Notes: a model not told the origin generated them from the letters alone. DNA of 45,594 nucleotides from JAFNAG01 sp041501225 (GCA_041501225.1 JBGQNR010000019.1:1-45594); one strand, 5' to 3'. Shown: positions 7,380 to 16,510, numbered from the stretch's first letter. Numbers and translations: made by a program.

Positions 7380-8781
7380 GCATAGCAAACCTCAGACATT
7401 TTACGATCACTTCGACCGCAAAGGCGGCGACCTGGAAGTCACTCATTATTGCCCGGGCTGCGGCCATGGCGTACTGCACAAGATGATCGCCGAGGCGATC
7501 GAGGATCTCGGAATCCAGGACCGAACTATTCTGGTCAGTCCGGTGGGATGCTCGGTTTTCGCCTACTACTACTTCGATATCGGAAATGTGCAGGCGTCCC
7601 ACGGGCGTGCGCCGGCGGTTGCGACCGGCATCAAACGATCGCGACCGAACAGCATCGTCATCTCTTATCAAGGGGATGGCGATCTGGCGGCGATCGGCGG
7701 CAATGAGATCCTGCATGCGGCGAACCGTGGCGAGAACATTACCGTCTTCTTCGTCAACAACGGCATTTACGGCATGACGGGTGGCCAGATGGCTCCGACA
7801 ACGCCGGTCGGCGAGCGGACCACGACCTCGCCGTATGGTCGTACGCTCGCCAACGAAGGGTACCCGATGAAAGTTTGCGAGCTGTTGTCGTCCCTCGAAG
7901 CTCCCGCGTACATCGAGCGCGTTGCTCTCACCGATGCCAAACACCACATGAAGGCGCGCAAGGCTGTGCGGCGCGCGTTGCAGTGCCAGATCGAAGGCCG
8001 CGGGTTCTCGCTGGTAGAAGTGCTGTCGACCTGCCCGACGGGGTGGAAAGTTTCCCCGGAAGACGCGGTGCACTGGGTAGAGAACCATCTGTTCCCATTG
8101 TTCCCGCTCAAGCTGTACAAGGACCGGACCGGCAACGGTTCCAGCGCATCTCCGGTGGCTGAACCCAGGGCTGCGGCAAAGGCCGTACACAAAGAGACAC
8201 CTGTCGAGGCCGGCATCACTGCGTGCGGCGCGGTCGCCCGCGGTGAGATCGAGGAAGTCTCGATGAAGATCAGCGGATTCGGCGGGCAGGGGATCCTATT
8301 TGCCGGAGTCGCCCTGGCAGAGGCTGGCATGCGGGAGGGCCTCCAGGTTTCCTGGATTCCTTCTTACGGTCCTGAAATGCGCGGGGGCACAGCTCATTGC
8401 CACGTGAAGCTTTCGCGTCGCACGATCGCCTCGCCGCTGATCAACCGACCCTCCGCCGTGATTGCGTTCAACGAACCCTCGGTGGAGAAATTCGTAGGTG
8501 AACTGCTGCCGGGCGGCTTGATGATGCTCAATTCATCCATGGTGACTACGAAGCCTTCCAGGACGGATATCCGGATCGTCGAAGTTCCGGTGACGGATGC
8601 CGCCAAGGAAGTGGGGAATCCAAAAGTCGCGAACATGGTCATGCTTGGAGCCTACCTCCAGGTGACCGGCGCGGTGAACGATGAGTCCGTTCTGTCCGCA
8701 CTGGCGGAGCATGGGTTGCGTGCCGATCTGATCGAGTTGAACCGCAAGGCGCTCCAGGCCGGCCGCGCGCTGATCCGCTGA
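7366..8781 (+). CDS. 2-oxoacid:ferredoxin oxidoreductase, fused beta and gamma subunits
   Basis: The start is GTG at 7366, with GGAG eight bases upstream, inside the end of the alpha gene. Residues about 1-250 are the TPP-binding beta subunit: CPGCGHGVLHKMI, SPVGCSVF, the TPP/Mg motif GDGDLAAIGGNE and NNGIYGMTGGQMAPTTP. Residues about 250-295 form an Ala/Pro/Glu-rich linker. Residues about 295-471 are the gamma subunit, with ISGFGGQGILFAGVALAEA and GPEMRGGTAHCHVKLS, which binds CoA at the interface. These two subunits are usually separate polypeptides, so this is a fusion with a flexible linker. Together with the upstream alpha and delta subunits it gives a complete cytoplasmic enzyme from three genes. 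Confidence 0.92.
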   Translation: MWEIKHSKPQTFYDHFDRKGGDLEVTHYCPGCGHGVLHKMIAEAIEDLGIQDRTILVSPVGCSVFAYYYFDIGNVQASHGRAPAVATGIKRSRPNSIVISYQGDGDLAAIGGNEILHAANRGENITVFFVNNGIYGMTGGQMAPTTPVGERTTTSPYGRTLANEGYPMKVCELLSSLEAPAYIERVALTDAKHHMKARKAVRRALQCQIEGRGFSLVEVLSTCPTGWKVSPEDAVHWVENHLFPLFPLKLYKDRTGNGSSASPVAEPRAAAKAVHKETPVEAGITACGAVARGEIEEVSMKISGFGGQGILFAGVALAEAGMREGLQVSWIPSYGPEMRGGTAHCHVKLSRRTIASPLINRPSAVIAFNEPSVEKFVGELLPGGLMMLNSSMVTTKPSRTDIRIVEVPVTDAAKEVGNPKVANMVMLGAYLQVTGAVNDESVLSALAEHGLRADLIELNRKALQAGRALIR

Positions 8782-9191
8782 AATAGGCCTCGGCCGCCGG
8801 ACGGGGCATAGATTATTGCAGAATCCGGGCGCAGTCCAGCGGTCGGCGTCCACTCGGCACAACAGACTGCATCCCTATCGTTGCGGTTTGGTTTTTGATT
8901 CCTGCTGCAGCCAAACCTGACGTTCGAACCCGCCGACAGAGTAATGCGTTCATGGCAAAGCATCGCAGCAAGACACCCATCGATGGGAATCCGGGCCGCA
9001 ATCGCAAACGAACACGAAACCCTCCCGAAGATCGTTCGTGGATCTCGTGCTGATATTACCTTGCTGTGGGGGCGCAAAAGATCTCAAACTAGGGCAAATT
9101 AATGATAGTCTATGCGGTTGGCGTGTACGGCCAACCCATAATCAATAATCAACCAGGAAGCTATTATTTTCTGAATTCGAGGAAAACAACC
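8782..9191. other. Spacer upstream of nifJ with a small inverted repeat
   Basis: About 410 bp separate the two oxidoreductase loci. I find no credible gene. A 7-bp inverted repeat (GGTTGGC at 9116-9122, GCCAACC at 9130-9136) lies 56 bp before the nifJ start and could be an operator or leader hairpin. The region before it is AT-richer (AAATTAATGATAGT near 9096-9109) and is the likely promoter site, but boxes are not convincing. Confidence 0.45.
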
Positions 9192-12100
9192 ATGACAAGA
9201 CAGATGGTTACGATCGACGGTAACGAAGCAGCAGCCTATGTTGCCTTCAGAACCAACGAGGTCATTGCCATATATCCTATTACTCCTTCCTCCCCGATGG
9301 GAGAGTGGTCGGATGCATGGGCTGCCGAAGGCCTGCACAACATCTGGGGCACGATCCCCTCGGTCACGGAAATGCAGAGCGAGGGTGGGGCCGCCGGCGC
9401 CGTGCACGGAGCGCTCCAGACGGGCGCGCTGACAACCACATTTACTGCGGCACAGGGGCTGCTTCTGATGATCCCCAACATGTTCAAGATCGGCGGCGAA
9501 CTGACGCCCACGGTGTTTCACGTTTCTGCGCGGACGGTGGCGACACATGCCCTCTCGATTTTCGGCGATCACGGCGATGTCATGGCAACCCGGTCCACCG
9601 GTTTCGGCCTCCTGGCTTCCAACTCGATTCAGGAGATCATGGACTTCGCGCTGATCGCGCAGGCGGCCACTTTGGAATCGCGCGTTCCGTTCGTCCACTT
9701 CTTCGACGGCTTCCGCAGCTCCCATGAAGTGATGAAGATCGAGCAGTTAACCGAAGACGACATGCGTGCGATGATCGACGATGCGCTGGTCATTGCGCAC
9801 CGCAACCGGCGCCTGACTCCGGAGCGCCCGGTTTTGCGCGGATCGGCGCAGAACCCGGATGTCTTCTTCCAGGCTCGGGAAGCGTGCAACCCCTACTATG
9901 ATGCCGCGGCAGCGATTGTGCAGAAAACCATGGACAAGTTTGCCGGCATCGTCGGCCGCCAGTACCGCCTGTTCGACTATGTCGGTGCGCCGGATGCCGA
10001 GCGCGTCATCGTTCTGATGGGCTCGGGAGCGGAAGCAGCGCAGGAGGCCGTGGAATACCTTACCGCGCGTGGAGAGAAGATCGGCATGGTGAAAATCCGC
10101 CTGTACCGCCCCTTCTCGATCAAAGACTTTATGGCCGCCCTGCCGCCGACGGTGCGCGTGATCACGGCTTTGGATCGCACCAAGGAGCCCGGCAGCGCCG
10201 GCGAGCCGCTCTATCAGGATGTCGCGACGGCGGTTGCAGAAACCTTCGCCCGCGGGACGGCTCCCTTCAAGTCCTTCCCGCTGATCGTCAGCGGCCGCTA
10301 CGGGCTGTCGTCCAAGGAATTCACGCCGGCGATGGTGCGCGGGGTGTTTGACGAGATGAAGAAACCCGCCCCGAAGAACCACTTCACGGTGGGCATCGTC
10401 GATGATGTAACCCACTCCTCCATCGATTATGACCCGACTTTCTCCACCGAAGGCGACGATGTTGTGCGTGCCCTGTTTTATGGACTCGGCGCCGACGGCA
10501 CGGTGGGCGCCAACAAGAACTCCATCAAGATCATCGGCGAGGATACGCCGAACTACGCCCAGGGCTACTTCGTGTATGACTCGAAGAAGGCGGGCGCAGT
10601 CACGGTCTCGCACCTGCGCTTCGGGCCGCGCCCGATTCACTCCACATATCTCATCAATCGGGCCAATTTTGTCGCCTGCCACCAATTCGTATTTTTGGAG
10701 CGGCAGGACATGCTGAAAGATGCCATGCCCGGCGCCACCTTCCTGCTCAACAGCCCGTTTGGCCCGCAGGATGTCTGGGACAATCTGCCACGCTCGGTCC
10801 AGCAACAGATCATCGACAAGAAGATCCGCTTCTACGTGATCGACGGCTACAAGGTCGCCAAGGATACCGGCATGGGAGCCAGGGTCAACACCATCATGCA
10901 AACCTGCTTTTTTGCCATCTCGGGCGTCCTGCCTCGCGATGAGGCGATTGAATCGATCAAGCATTCGATCAAGAAGACCTACGGCGCCAAGGGCGAGGAG
11001 GTCGTGCGCAAGAACTTCATGGCGGTGGAGCAGACGCTGGCCAACCTCTTTGAGGTCAAGGTGCCGGAGCAGGTGACCAGCTCGTTTGACCGGCCGCCTA
11101 TGGTGGCACTGGAGGCTCCGGCCTTCGTGCAAAATGTAGTCGCTCCGATCATGGCCGCGCGCGGGGATTCTCTGCCCGTAAGCGCGTTCCCCGTGGACGG
11201 CACATTCCCGACGGGAACGTGCCAGTGGGAAAAGCGCAACATTGCGCTCGAAATTCCGGCGTGGGATCCGGAGATCTGCATCCAGTGCGGGAAGTGCGCC
11301 ATCGTTTGCCCGCATGCTTCCATCCGCATCAAGGCCTACGACATGAAGCTGACGGAGAAGGCGCCGAAGACCTTCAAATGGATGACGACCAAGGGCAGCG
11401 AATTCATCGAAGGCATGGCCTACACCGTCCAGATCGCTCCCGAGGATTGCACCGGTTGCGGCATGTGCGTGGATGTGTGCCCTGCCAAGAACAAAAAGGA
11501 GACGCGCCTGAAGGCTATCAACATGGTGCCCCAGATCCCGATCCGTGTGACCGAGCGCGAGAACTACAAGTTCTTCCTGGACCTGCCCGAGTACGATCGG
11601 CGCCAGGTGCGCATGACCAGCATCAAGGCGAACCAGCTGCTGCAGCCGCTCTTCGAGTATTCCGGAGCCTGTTCAGGCTGCGGCGAGACGCCATACGTGA
11701 AACTCATGACCCAGCTGTTCGGCGACCGCGCGATCATTGCCAATGCAACGGGATGCTCGTCCATTTACGGCGGCAACCTGCCGACAACACCTTACACCAC
11801 AAATAAGGAAGGGCGCGGGCCGGCCTGGTGCAACTCGCTGTTTGAGGACAATGCCGAATTCGGGCTCGGCTACCGGCTCACCATCGATAAGCATGCAGAG
11901 ATGGCGCGTGAACTGGTGCAGAAACTCTCCGCCGAGATCGGGGAAGAACTGGCCGCCGGGATTCTCAAGGCGGATCAGTCGGATGAAGCCGGGATCTACG
12001 ATCAGCGCGAACGCGTGGTGGCATTGAGGGAAAAACTCGCCGCGTTGAAATCGAAGGAAGCGCGCAACCTGGAGAGCCTGGCTGATTACCTGGTCAAGAA

Positions 12101-12791
12101 AAGTGTCTGGATCGTCGGCGGCGACGGCTGGGCGTATGACATCGGATACGGCGGCCTTGATCATGTCCTGGCATCCGGGCGCAATGTCAACCTCCTGGTG
12201 CTCGATACCGAGGTATATTCCAACACCGGCGGGCAGATGTCGAAGTCGACGCCGCGCGGCGCTGTGGCCAAGTTCGCGGCCGGCGGCAAGCCGCTCGCCA
12301 AGAAAGACCTCGGCCTGCATGCCATCAACTACGGCAGTGTCTACGTCGCGGCCGTGGCGATGGGAGCCAACGACGCCCAGACCGTCAAGGCGTTCCTCGA
12401 AGCCGAGTCGTACGATGGGCCGTCGATTATCATCGCCTACAGCCACTGCATCGCGCACGGAATCAACATGACGACCGCCATGAAGAACCAGAAAGCCGCC
12501 GTCGACTGCGGCTACTGGCCGCTGTATCGCTATGATCCCCGCCTGACGGAACAGGAAAAGAATCCGCTGGTCCTGGATTCAAAGCCTCCCAAGATGCCGC
12601 TGAAGGACTACGCCTACCAGGAGACGCGCTACAAGATGCTGGCTTTGAGCCAGCCGGAAGAGGCGAAGCGCCTGCTGGTTTTGGCTCAGCAGGACGTCGT
12701 GAAGCGGTTCCGGTTCTATCAGCAGCTGGCCTCGCTAGAGTACGGCCCCACGGAGGCCCCGAAAGCTGAGAAAGAGGCTGCAAGAGAGTAG
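9192..12791 (+). CDS. nifJ: Pyruvate:ferredoxin (flavodoxin) oxidoreductase
   Basis: This is a single-chain enzyme of 1199 residues, the usual length for the NifJ/PFOR family. I use the ATG at 9192, because GAGGA precedes it and MTRQMVTIDGNEAAAY is the family N-terminus; the frame opens 30 codons earlier. Domain order is as expected. The alpha part has IYPITPSSPMGEWSD, and the gamma part has FYGLGADGTVGANKNSIK. The 8Fe ferredoxin domain has CIQCGKCAIVCP and CTGCGMCVDVCP. The TPP-binding beta part has YSGACSGCGETPY, NATGCSSIYGG, GGDGWAYDIGYGG and DTEVYSNTGGQMSKSTP. It converts pyruvate and CoA to acetyl-CoA, CO2 and reduced ferredoxin in the cytoplasm. With the three-gene enzyme upstream, the locus supplies two independent routes to low-potential electrons, consistent with anaerobic metabolism. 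A 22-bp inverted repeat begins immediately after the stop. Confidence 0.97.
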   Translation: MTRQMVTIDGNEAAAYVAFRTNEVIAIYPITPSSPMGEWSDAWAAEGLHNIWGTIPSVTEMQSEGGAAGAVHGALQTGALTTTFTAAQGLLLMIPNMFKIGGELTPTVFHVSARTVATHALSIFGDHGDVMATRSTGFGLLASNSIQEIMDFALIAQAATLESRVPFVHFFDGFRSSHEVMKIEQLTEDDMRAMIDDALVIAHRNRRLTPERPVLRGSAQNPDVFFQAREACNPYYDAAAAIVQKTMDKFAGIVGRQYRLFDYVGAPDAERVIVLMGSGAEAAQEAVEYLTARGEKIGMVKIRLYRPFSIKDFMAALPPTVRVITALDRTKEPGSAGEPLYQDVATAVAETFARGTAPFKSFPLIVSGRYGLSSKEFTPAMVRGVFDEMKKPAPKNHFTVGIVDDVTHSSIDYDPTFSTEGDDVVRALFYGLGADGTVGANKNSIKIIGEDTPNYAQGYFVYDSKKAGAVTVSHLRFGPRPIHSTYLINRANFVACHQFVFLERQDMLKDAMPGATFLLNSPFGPQDVWDNLPRSVQQQIIDKKIRFYVIDGYKVAKDTGMGARVNTIMQTCFFAISGVLPRDEAIESIKHSIKKTYGAKGEEVVRKNFMAVEQTLANLFEVKVPEQVTSSFDRPPMVALEAPAFVQNVVAPIMAARGDSLPVSAFPVDGTFPTGTCQWEKRNIALEIPAWDPEICIQCGKCAIVCPHASIRIKAYDMKLTEKAPKTFKWMTTKGSEFIEGMAYTVQIAPEDCTGCGMCVDVCPAKNKKETRLKAINMVPQIPIRVTERENYKFFLDLPEYDRRQVRMTSIKANQLLQPLFEYSGACSGCGETPYVKLMTQLFGDRAIIANATGCSSIYGGNLPTTPYTTNKEGRGPAWCNSLFEDNAEFGLGYRLTIDKHAEMARELVQKLSAEIGEELAAGILKADQSDEAGIYDQRERVVALREKLAALKSKEARNLESLADYLVKKSVWIVGGDGWAYDIGYGGLDHVLASGRNVNLLVLDTEVYSNTGGQMSKSTPRGAVAKFAAGGKPLAKKDLGLHAINYGSVYVAAVAMGANDAQTVKAFLEAESYDGPSIIIAYSHCIAHGINMTTAMKNQKAAVDCGYWPLYRYDPRLTEQEKNPLVLDSKPPKMPLKDYAYQETRYKMLALSQPEEAKRLLVLAQQDVVKRFRFYQQLASLEYGPTEAPKAEKEAARE

Positions 12792-12863
12792 TTTGGATTG
12801 CGGATTTTGGATTAAAAGACCTCGCTGTGACTGGAGGTTGAAATCCAAAATCCGCAATCCAAA
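12792..12863. terminator. Perfect 22-bp inverted repeat between convergent genes
   Basis: Arms at 12792-12813 and 12842-12863 are exact reverse complements, built from the words GGATTGCGGATTTTGG. The repeat starts at the first base after the nifJ stop and ends 10 bp before the stop of the convergent lhgO gene. It probably terminates transcription from both sides, and its word-like composition marks it as a member of a dispersed spacer repeat family. Confidence 0.6.
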
Positions 12864-12873
12864 ATCAAAAATG

Positions 12874-14094
12874 CTATTTTCTCAGACCGAAGGCTTTTGC
12901 TGCTCTATCTGCGATGTGCCTGCCGATGGCGATGGATGCCGTGGCCGCCGGGGATGGGGCATTCAAGACGTGAATCGCATGGGGGGCCTCGATAATCTGG
13001 AAGTCATCCACGAGCGTCCCCTGGGGCGTGATGGTTTGGGCACGAACGCCTGATCCGCCCGGTTCGAGATCTTCATTCTTCAGGTCGGGCACCAGCCTTT
13101 GCAGGGCGCGCAGGAACGCGCGCCGGCTCAGAGACCGGTACAACTCATAGACCTCCGTACGCCAGTATTTCCATCCCATCCGCCAGAATCCCAGGAAAGC
13201 CGACATCTCCGCAAGATCTCCCAGACTCACATCGCGCATGCGGTAGCCTTCGCGCGCGAAAGCCAGAACAGCGTTGGGGCCTGCCTCATAACCGCCATGG
13301 ATTCTTTTGGTAAAGTGCACTCCGAGGAATGGGAATTGCGGGTTGGGCACGGGGTAGATGAGCCCGCGCACCTTGTCGCAGCCTGACCTGAGCGTGTAGT
13401 ACTCGCCGCGGAAAGGGACCACGAGCACCCGGGGATCGATTCCCATCAGGCGCACAATGCGATCTGCATGCAGCCCGCCGCAATTGATCAGGTTGCGTGC
13501 GGTAAATGAACCGGCGCCTGTTTCGAGTCGCAGCTGTCCGCCTTCCCGCCGAATCGCGCGCACCTGGGCAGGCTTGAGGATCTGGGCGCCCCGCTTGGTG
13601 AGTTGCGCGGCCATTGCGGCAGCAACCTCGCTGAAATCAATGATGGCGGTGTTGGGCGAGTAAAGGGCGCGCACTGCACGGACGTGGGGTTCCAACTCGC
13701 GGGCGCGCTCGGGGCCGATGAGCTCGAGGCCGGGCACGCTGTTCGCTTTGCCGCGCTCGTACAATTCGTGGAGGCGGGGCAGTTCCTGCTCGGTAACCGC
13801 GATGATGACCTTCCCACAACGATCGTAGGCAACGCCATTTGCTTCGCAGAACTCGGTCAGCAGACGTACACCTGCCACACACAGCTTTGCCTTGGCGGAA
13901 CCGGTTTTGTAATAAATGCCTGCATGGATCACCCCGCTGTTGTGACCTGTCTGATGGCTGGCCAGCTCGGGTTCTTTCTCGAAGATGGCGAGCGCGTATC
14001 CGGGAAATTGTTCCGCAAGCGCCAGCGCGGTTCCGAGTCCGACAATCCCGCCTCCAATGATTGCGATGTCAAAAGTCCCGGCGTTTTCTACCAT
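12874..14094 (-). CDS. lhgO: L-2-hydroxyglutarate oxidase, FAD-dependent
   Basis: The 406-residue protein has the DAO-fold dinucleotide motif DIAIIGGGIVGLGTALALAE near the N-terminus. The LhgO-type segment follows: EKEPELASHQTGHNSGVIHAG and YYKTGSAKAKLCVAG (the family's HNSGVIHAGIYY signature). The second FAD-contact region is NLINCGGLHADRI, and VPFRGEYYTL and HVLNAPSPAATASIAIG come later. It oxidises L-2-hydroxyglutarate to 2-oxoglutarate, either removing a toxic side product or completing lysine/glutarate breakdown, and passes electrons to quinone or oxygen. Length fits the family (about 400). AGAGGG lies seven bases before the ATG. It is a single-gene unit, convergent with nifJ. Confidence 0.93.
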   Translation of the reverse strand: MVENAGTFDIAIIGGGIVGLGTALALAEQFPGYALAIFEKEPELASHQTGHNSGVIHAGIYYKTGSAKAKLCVAGVRLLTEFCEANGVAYDRCGKVIIAVTEQELPRLHELYERGKANSVPGLELIGPERARELEPHVRAVRALYSPNTAIIDFSEVAAAMAAQLTKRGAQILKPAQVRAIRREGGQLRLETGAGSFTARNLINCGGLHADRIVRLMGIDPRVLVVPFRGEYYTLRSGCDKVRGLIYPVPNPQFPFLGVHFTKRIHGGYEAGPNAVLAFAREGYRMRDVSLGDLAEMSAFLGFWRMGWKYWRTEVYELYRSLSRRAFLRALQRLVPDLKNEDLEPGGSGVRAQTITPQGTLVDDFQIIEAPHAIHVLNAPSPAATASIAIGRHIADRAAKAFGLRK

Positions 14095-14154
14095 AATGCC
14101 CTCTCCCTCTGTGAAACGATGCGGTAATCTTAGCGTAATGGAACATGGGTGTAA

Positions 14155-14418
14155 TGTCTGTTTCCGGGAGGATCATCTTTTATCACTAACAAATCTGGAA
14201 TCCAAGGTTCTCTTTCATGTCCGTTCGGCCGCAGAGCCCGCTGGGTCTGCGCAGCCAGTGCACGCAGGAAGCGCGGTCGCGGCGCCGCCGAGACACTCCG
14301 ACAAGGCGATGAGCATTCAGCTCATGTTCATCGTGTTATTGCCGGACTGGCGGCTGCGTTTCTGTTCCTGCTTTTTCTGTCCGGGTGCTCATGCCATCTG
14401 AATCTGCCGAACTCTGGA
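14155..14418 (+). other. In-frame upstream extension of the VirJ-like gene encoding a lipoprotein leader but lacking a start codon
   Basis: The frame of the following gene is open back to 14155. Just before the GTG at 14419 it would read GLAAAFLFLLFLSGCS, a textbook lipoprotein signal peptide with lipobox LSGC. Yet the open stretch from the preceding stop to 14419 contains no ATG, GTG or TTG in frame. An ATG (14309) with a hydrophobic start exists one frame over. Either a rare start (ATT at 14338), a frameshift or a sequence error is involved. See the finding. Confidence 0.5.
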
Positions 14419-15174
14419 GTGCAGGTTCAGACAAGGGCCCGGATGATGCTCAACGGGCATCCGCTCGAGCTGCGTCTCTCCAAGCCGGCGCAAGCCCATG
14501 CCGATAGCGTCCTGATCCTTTATGCGACCGGCGACGGAGGGTGGCTCGGGCTGGGCTCGGATATTTTCAACTGGCTGGCAAGTTGGAACTATCCGGTTGC
14601 CGGATTCAGCGCCCGGGGCTACGTGCATCACCTGGGGTATTTTTCGGATAACGAAACCACGACGCCAAGACTTCTGGTCAGGGATTACGAAAGCATTATC
14701 GCTTTTGCTGAAAAAGAGCTCGGACTGCCGCAATCGACGAGGATCATCCTCGTGGGGCTGTCGCGCGGAGCCGGGCTTTCGGTCGTGGCTGCGGGTGAAG
14801 GTGGTCTGGACCAGCGCCTGGCCGGGTTGCTGGCTATCGCTCTGACCAAGGAAGAGGAACACGTGCTGCACCGGGCGCGCAGGACGAGGTCCGCCAATGC
14901 CCCGCCACGACGACCGCGAGTCATGATTGAAACCTACAGCTACCTGCGCCGGGTCGCTCCCTTCCCGGTCATGGTGCTTCAGTCCGCCCACGATGGCTAC
15001 CTGCCGGCGGACGAAGCGCGCAAGCTCTTCGGTCCTGATACCGAACTGCGCAAGCTGCGGGCCGTGGAAGCCACCAACCACAGCTTCCACGATGGCTGTC
15101 GGACACTCTACCAGTATGCCGAAGACGCGCTGAAATGGATCGTCGGATTCATCCCGGCCCATGGAAAAGATTGA
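14419..15174 (+). CDS. VirJ/AcvB-like alpha/beta hydrolase, probably an exported lipoprotein
   Basis: The first usable start in frame is GTG at 14419, giving 251 residues, but the true N-terminus may lie upstream (see the leader entry). The fold is alpha/beta hydrolase: oxyanion-side DSVLILYATGDGGWLG, the nucleophile elbow GLSRGAG, an Asp in QSAHDGYLP and a late His in EATNHSFHDG. The GDGGW motif after the first strand and the overall pattern are those of the VirJ domain of AcvB/VirJ proteins. The substrate is unknown; related AcvB acts on aminoacylated phosphatidylglycerol, but I do not transfer that here. The final codon and stop (GAT TGA) lie in an inverted repeat that continues into the spacer. 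Confidence 0.7.
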   Translation: MQVQTRARMMLNGHPLELRLSKPAQAHADSVLILYATGDGGWLGLGSDIFNWLASWNYPVAGFSARGYVHHLGYFSDNETTTPRLLVRDYESIIAFAEKELGLPQSTRIILVGLSRGAGLSVVAAGEGGLDQRLAGLLAIALTKEEEHVLHRARRTRSANAPPRRPRVMIETYSYLRRVAPFPVMVLQSAHDGYLPADEARKLFGPDTELRKLRAVEATNHSFHDGCRTLYQYAEDALKWIVGFIPAHGKD

Positions 15175-15233
15175 CGATTGACGCGCGAATACCATTCCTT
15201 CAATCGTCATTCGTAAATCGTCAATCGTCATTC
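15169..15233. repeat. Imperfect inverted repeat of GATTGACGATTGACG words
   Basis: The left arm at 15169-15183 is answered by degenerate, partly tandem complementary words at 15200-15233. It spans the stop of the VirJ-like gene and precedes the RidA-like gene. It can form a stem-loop and may end the upstream transcript. There is no T-run, so termination is uncertain. Confidence 0.45.
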
Positions 15234-15310
15234 CCCCTTCTCCGGTTACAATAGGCGAGGCGGTTGCGGTTTTGCTGTCAGCACTCTCATTCAGATTCAG
15301 GAGGTAGATT

Positions 15311-16510
15311 ATGCGTGTGCTTTTGTCTGCCGTTGCGTTCCTGTCCTTGCTGGGGAGCCCGGATGCGTTTCAATCGACCAAACAGATCGTGCGCGTCGGC
15401 TCCGATCTGAATCTTCCTTTCAGTCCGGCAGTCAAGGCCGGCAAGTTCATCTATCTCTCCGGCAATCTCGCGACGGACGAGGGCGGCAAATTTGCCGGCG
15501 GCGACATCAAAGCTCAGACAAAGCGTGTCCTGGACAATCTCTCCCGGGTGCTCAAGGCTGCAGGCTCGCGGATGGACTGCGTGGTTTCATCTACAGTCTT
15601 TCTCCGCAGTGCGGCCGATTTCCAGGCGATGAATGAAGTTTACGGCGGCTATTGGCCGAAAGAGCCGCCGGTCCGGACCACGGTTGTGGCAAATCTGGCG
15701 ATGCCTGATGCCTTGATTGAGATCTCGATGATTGCAGTCGCGGAGGGCGGGGAGCGCAAGATCGTGCAGCCGGCGGGATGGCTCAAATCCCCGAGCCCCT
15801 ATAGCTACGGTATCCTGTCAGGCGACACCCTTTTCCTGGCTGGGTTGATCGCGCGCAACGGGCAGGACAATTCCATGGTCCCGGGGGACATCAAGATCCA
15901 GACCAAAACCGTAATGGATAACGCGGGCGAGATTCTGAAAGCCGGGGGTATGACCTATGCCGATGTGGCCAGCAGCCGCGTTTACATCACGGATACAGCG
16001 CTATTCCAGGATATGAATGCAACCTATCGGACCTACTTTCTGAAGGATCCGCCTGCCCGCGCAACCGTGAGGACCGGATTGATGAATGCGGAGGCGGTGG
16101 TTGAAATCACGATGCTGGCCGTAAAAGGCAGCGCCCGCGAAGCACTCAATCCGCCAAACGCCGACGGCAGCCCGGCTCAACCCACTCCCAACCTGAGCTC
16201 GGCGATCCGCATCGGCAATCGTCTCTACCTCTCCGGCATGCTGGGCAATGACACCAACAACAAAGGGGATGTCGGCGCACAGACTCGCGCGACTCTGGCC
16301 AGGATCGGACGCACCCTCCGGGCGGCCGGCTTTGACTGGAAAGATGTGGTGGATGGGACGGTCTACATCACCGACATGAAAAACTTCAACGCCATGAATA
16401 CGGCCTATCGCGAGATCTTTACTGCGGATTTTCCTGCCCGCGTGAGCGCTGAGACGGGACTGGTAAGCGCCGACGCTTTAGTCGAAATCATGTTCACGGC
16501 CATCAAGTGA
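15311..16510 (+). CDS. Exported protein of three tandem RidA/YjgF domains
   Basis: A near-perfect AGGAGG site precedes the ATG. The 399-residue protein starts with a signal peptide (MRVLLSAVAFLSLLGSPDAF). Three RidA-fold repeats follow, about 22-145, 150-275 and 285-399. Each has its own strand pair (KFIYLSGNLA, DTLFLAGLIA, NRLYLSGMLG), the helix with QT(K/R), and the conserved Arg/Glu pair lining the RidA pocket (PPVRTTVV...LIEI, PPARATVR...VVEI, FPARVSAE...LVEI). Classical RidA is a cytoplasmic trimer that hydrolyses reactive enamine/imine intermediates. Here the trimer seems to be built into one exported chain. The Arg is kept in all three repeats, so imine deaminase chemistry is possible, but the periplasmic substrate is unknown. 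Clearly RidA-like; physiological role unresolved. Confidence 0.9.
   Translation: MRVLLSAVAFLSLLGSPDAFQSTKQIVRVGSDLNLPFSPAVKAGKFIYLSGNLATDEGGKFAGGDIKAQTKRVLDNLSRVLKAAGSRMDCVVSSTVFLRSAADFQAMNEVYGGYWPKEPPVRTTVVANLAMPDALIEISMIAVAEGGERKIVQPAGWLKSPSPYSYGILSGDTLFLAGLIARNGQDNSMVPGDIKIQTKTVMDNAGEILKAGGMTYADVASSRVYITDTALFQDMNATYRTYFLKDPPARATVRTGLMNAEAVVEITMLAVKGSAREALNPPNADGSPAQPTPNLSSAIRIGNRLYLSGMLGNDTNNKGDVGAQTRATLARIGRTLRAAGFDWKDVVDGTVYITDMKNFNAMNTAYREIFTADFPARVSAETGLVSADALVEIMFTAIK

Noticed and set aside
9102..9191. 30-codon N-terminal extension of nifJ
   Set aside because: The ATG at 9192 has a ribosome site and matches the family N-terminus; the extension overlaps a small inverted repeat.
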